DNA of 6,401 nt, from contig VBGS01000175.1 in the NCBI GenBank assembly GCA_005889445.1, positions 1 through 6,401 of the forward strand. The letters run 5' to 3'. Below are positions 5,692-6,401 of the stretch, piece by piece; the stretch's first letter is position 1, and each line of letters begins with the position of its first letter. The position numbers and the translations under genes are program-made. This DNA is from Chloroflexota bacterium (GTDB lineage: Bacteria; Chloroflexota; Limnocylindria; P2-11E). Below the pieces are notes generated by a model. The model made no database searches. It saw nothing but the letters and a program-made list of their open reading frames with translations, and had not been told where the DNA came from.

Positions 5692-6401
5692 TTAGAAGAC
5701 GGGGGCGGCCTCTCGAAAGCGGCGCATCGCGTCGACGTGGGCGTCGATGTCGGACAGGCCCGATCCGGCGGTCCGCAGCTCGAGGTGGGTCATCCCCATG
5801 TCCCGAAAGGCGACAGCGCGTCGGACCCAGTCGTCGAGACTGCCGGTCGCGGCCACGCGGCCTTCGACGCCGACCGTCGCGGGATCGCGCCCGGCCTCGC
5901 GCACGTAGGCGCGGAACCGCTCGAGGCCGGCGCGGCCTTCCTCGTTCGGCGGTAGGTGCGAGAACCAGCCATCGCCGAGCCGCGCGACGCGCTTCACGGC
6001 GACCTCTTGGTCCGCGCCCATCCAGATCGGGATGGGTCGCTGCACCGGGAGGGGGTTGATGCCCGCGCGATCGATCCGATGCCAGCGGCCGCGAAAGTCC
6101 ACGACCTCGGTGGTCCAGAGCAATCGAAGGAGCGCGATCTGTTCTTCGATGCGCGGCGCGCGATCGCGCCAGCTCATCCCGAGCGCTTCGTACTCGACGT
6201 GGTTCCAGCCGATCGCGGCGCCGAGCCGGACGCGTCCGAGCGAGAGCACGTCGAGCGTCGCGGCCTGCTTTGCCACGAGGACGGTCTGACGCTGCGGGAG
6301 GATCACGATGCCGAACGCGAGCTCGAGCTTCTTCGTGACCGCGGCGAGATAGGCGAACAGGACGAACGGCTCGTGAAAAGGATCAACGTGGGTGTAGCTA
6401 C
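5692..6401 (-). CDS. LLM-class (probably F420-dependent) oxidoreductase, N-terminus outside the window
   Basis: The visible 235 codons run off the right edge, so the start and probably about 40-60 residues are missing. The GTG at 6306 is internal: the frame continues upstream with SYTHVDPFHEPFVLFAYLAAVTKKL. Family hallmarks follow in order: GIVILPQRQTVLVAKQAATLDVLSLGRVRLGAAIGWNHVEYEALG (the LLM core, GWN motif included), RAPRIEEQIALLRLLW, PIPIWMGADQEVAVKRVARLGDGWF, and a C-terminal helix region VDAMRRFREAAPVF. Bacterial luciferase-like monooxygenases form a TIM-barrel using FMN or coenzyme F420; this pattern is closest to the F420-dependent subgroup (Rv2161c-like), judged by eye. The substrate is unknown. 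It converges on the propeller gene with a 5-bp gap and no visible terminator between, so transcripts may overlap. Confidence 0.93.
   Translation of the reverse strand, partial: SYTHVDPFHEPFVLFAYLAAVTKKLELAFGIVILPQRQTVLVAKQAATLDVLSLGRVRLGAAIGWNHVEYEALGMSWRDRAPRIEEQIALLRLLWTTEVVDFRGRWHRIDRAGINPLPVQRPIPIWMGADQEVAVKRVARLGDGWFSHLPPNEEGRAGLERFRAYVREAGRDPATVGVEGRVAATGSLDDWVRRAVAFRDMGMTHLELRTAGSGLSDIDAHVDAMRRFREAAPVF

Overview
This 6.4 kb, GC-rich window looks like chromosomal DNA from an uncultured high-GC bacterium. The strong G/C bias at third codon positions, the Tat/lipoprotein export signals, the LLM-class flavin oxidoreductase and the possibly leaderless gene start suggest Chloroflexota (Limnocylindria-like) or, less likely, Actinomycetota. 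This placement is inference, because no rRNA or phylogenetic marker is present. I see no phage, transposase, CRISPR, tRNA or rRNA signal.

Layout. (1) Positions 1-1861: a plausible promoter, then a complete Tat-type lipoprotein, the solute-binding component of a family-5 (peptide/opine-type) ABC importer. No permease or ATPase gene lies beside it on the downstream side. (2) About 1879-2441: a 17-bp perfect hairpin, then a DUF218/YdcF-like gene with intact coding sequence but no ATG, GTG or TTG before its conserved first strand. Its first codons run through the 3' arm of the hairpin. (3) 2471-2767: a small ASCH/PUA-like protein with a clear Shine-Dalgarno, probably co-transcribed with the DUF218 gene. 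(4) 2768-2990: a 223-bp gene-free gap between convergent genes. Most of it (2791-2956) can fold into a single rod-shaped hairpin closed by 17 consecutive pairs. (5) 4566 down to 2991, minus strand: a SnoaL/NTF2-like protein followed by a secreted YVTN/YncE-type beta-propeller lipoprotein. (6) 4586-5686, plus strand: a membrane-anchored TolB/PD40-like beta-propeller, divergent from the SnoaL gene with only 19 bp between start codons. (7) 6401 down to 5692, minus strand: an LLM-class (probably F420-dependent) oxidoreductase whose N-terminus lies outside the window.

The genes do not form one recognisable pathway. Three products are predicted to act outside the cytoplasmic membrane (binding lipoprotein, propeller lipoprotein, anchored propeller). 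The others are small cytoplasmic proteins or a flavin/deazaflavin oxidoreductase. The most unusual signals are non-coding: the 166-nt rod structure, the hairpin merged with a start-less gene, and the compact AT-rich core between the divergent genes. I found no convincing new defence or mobile system.
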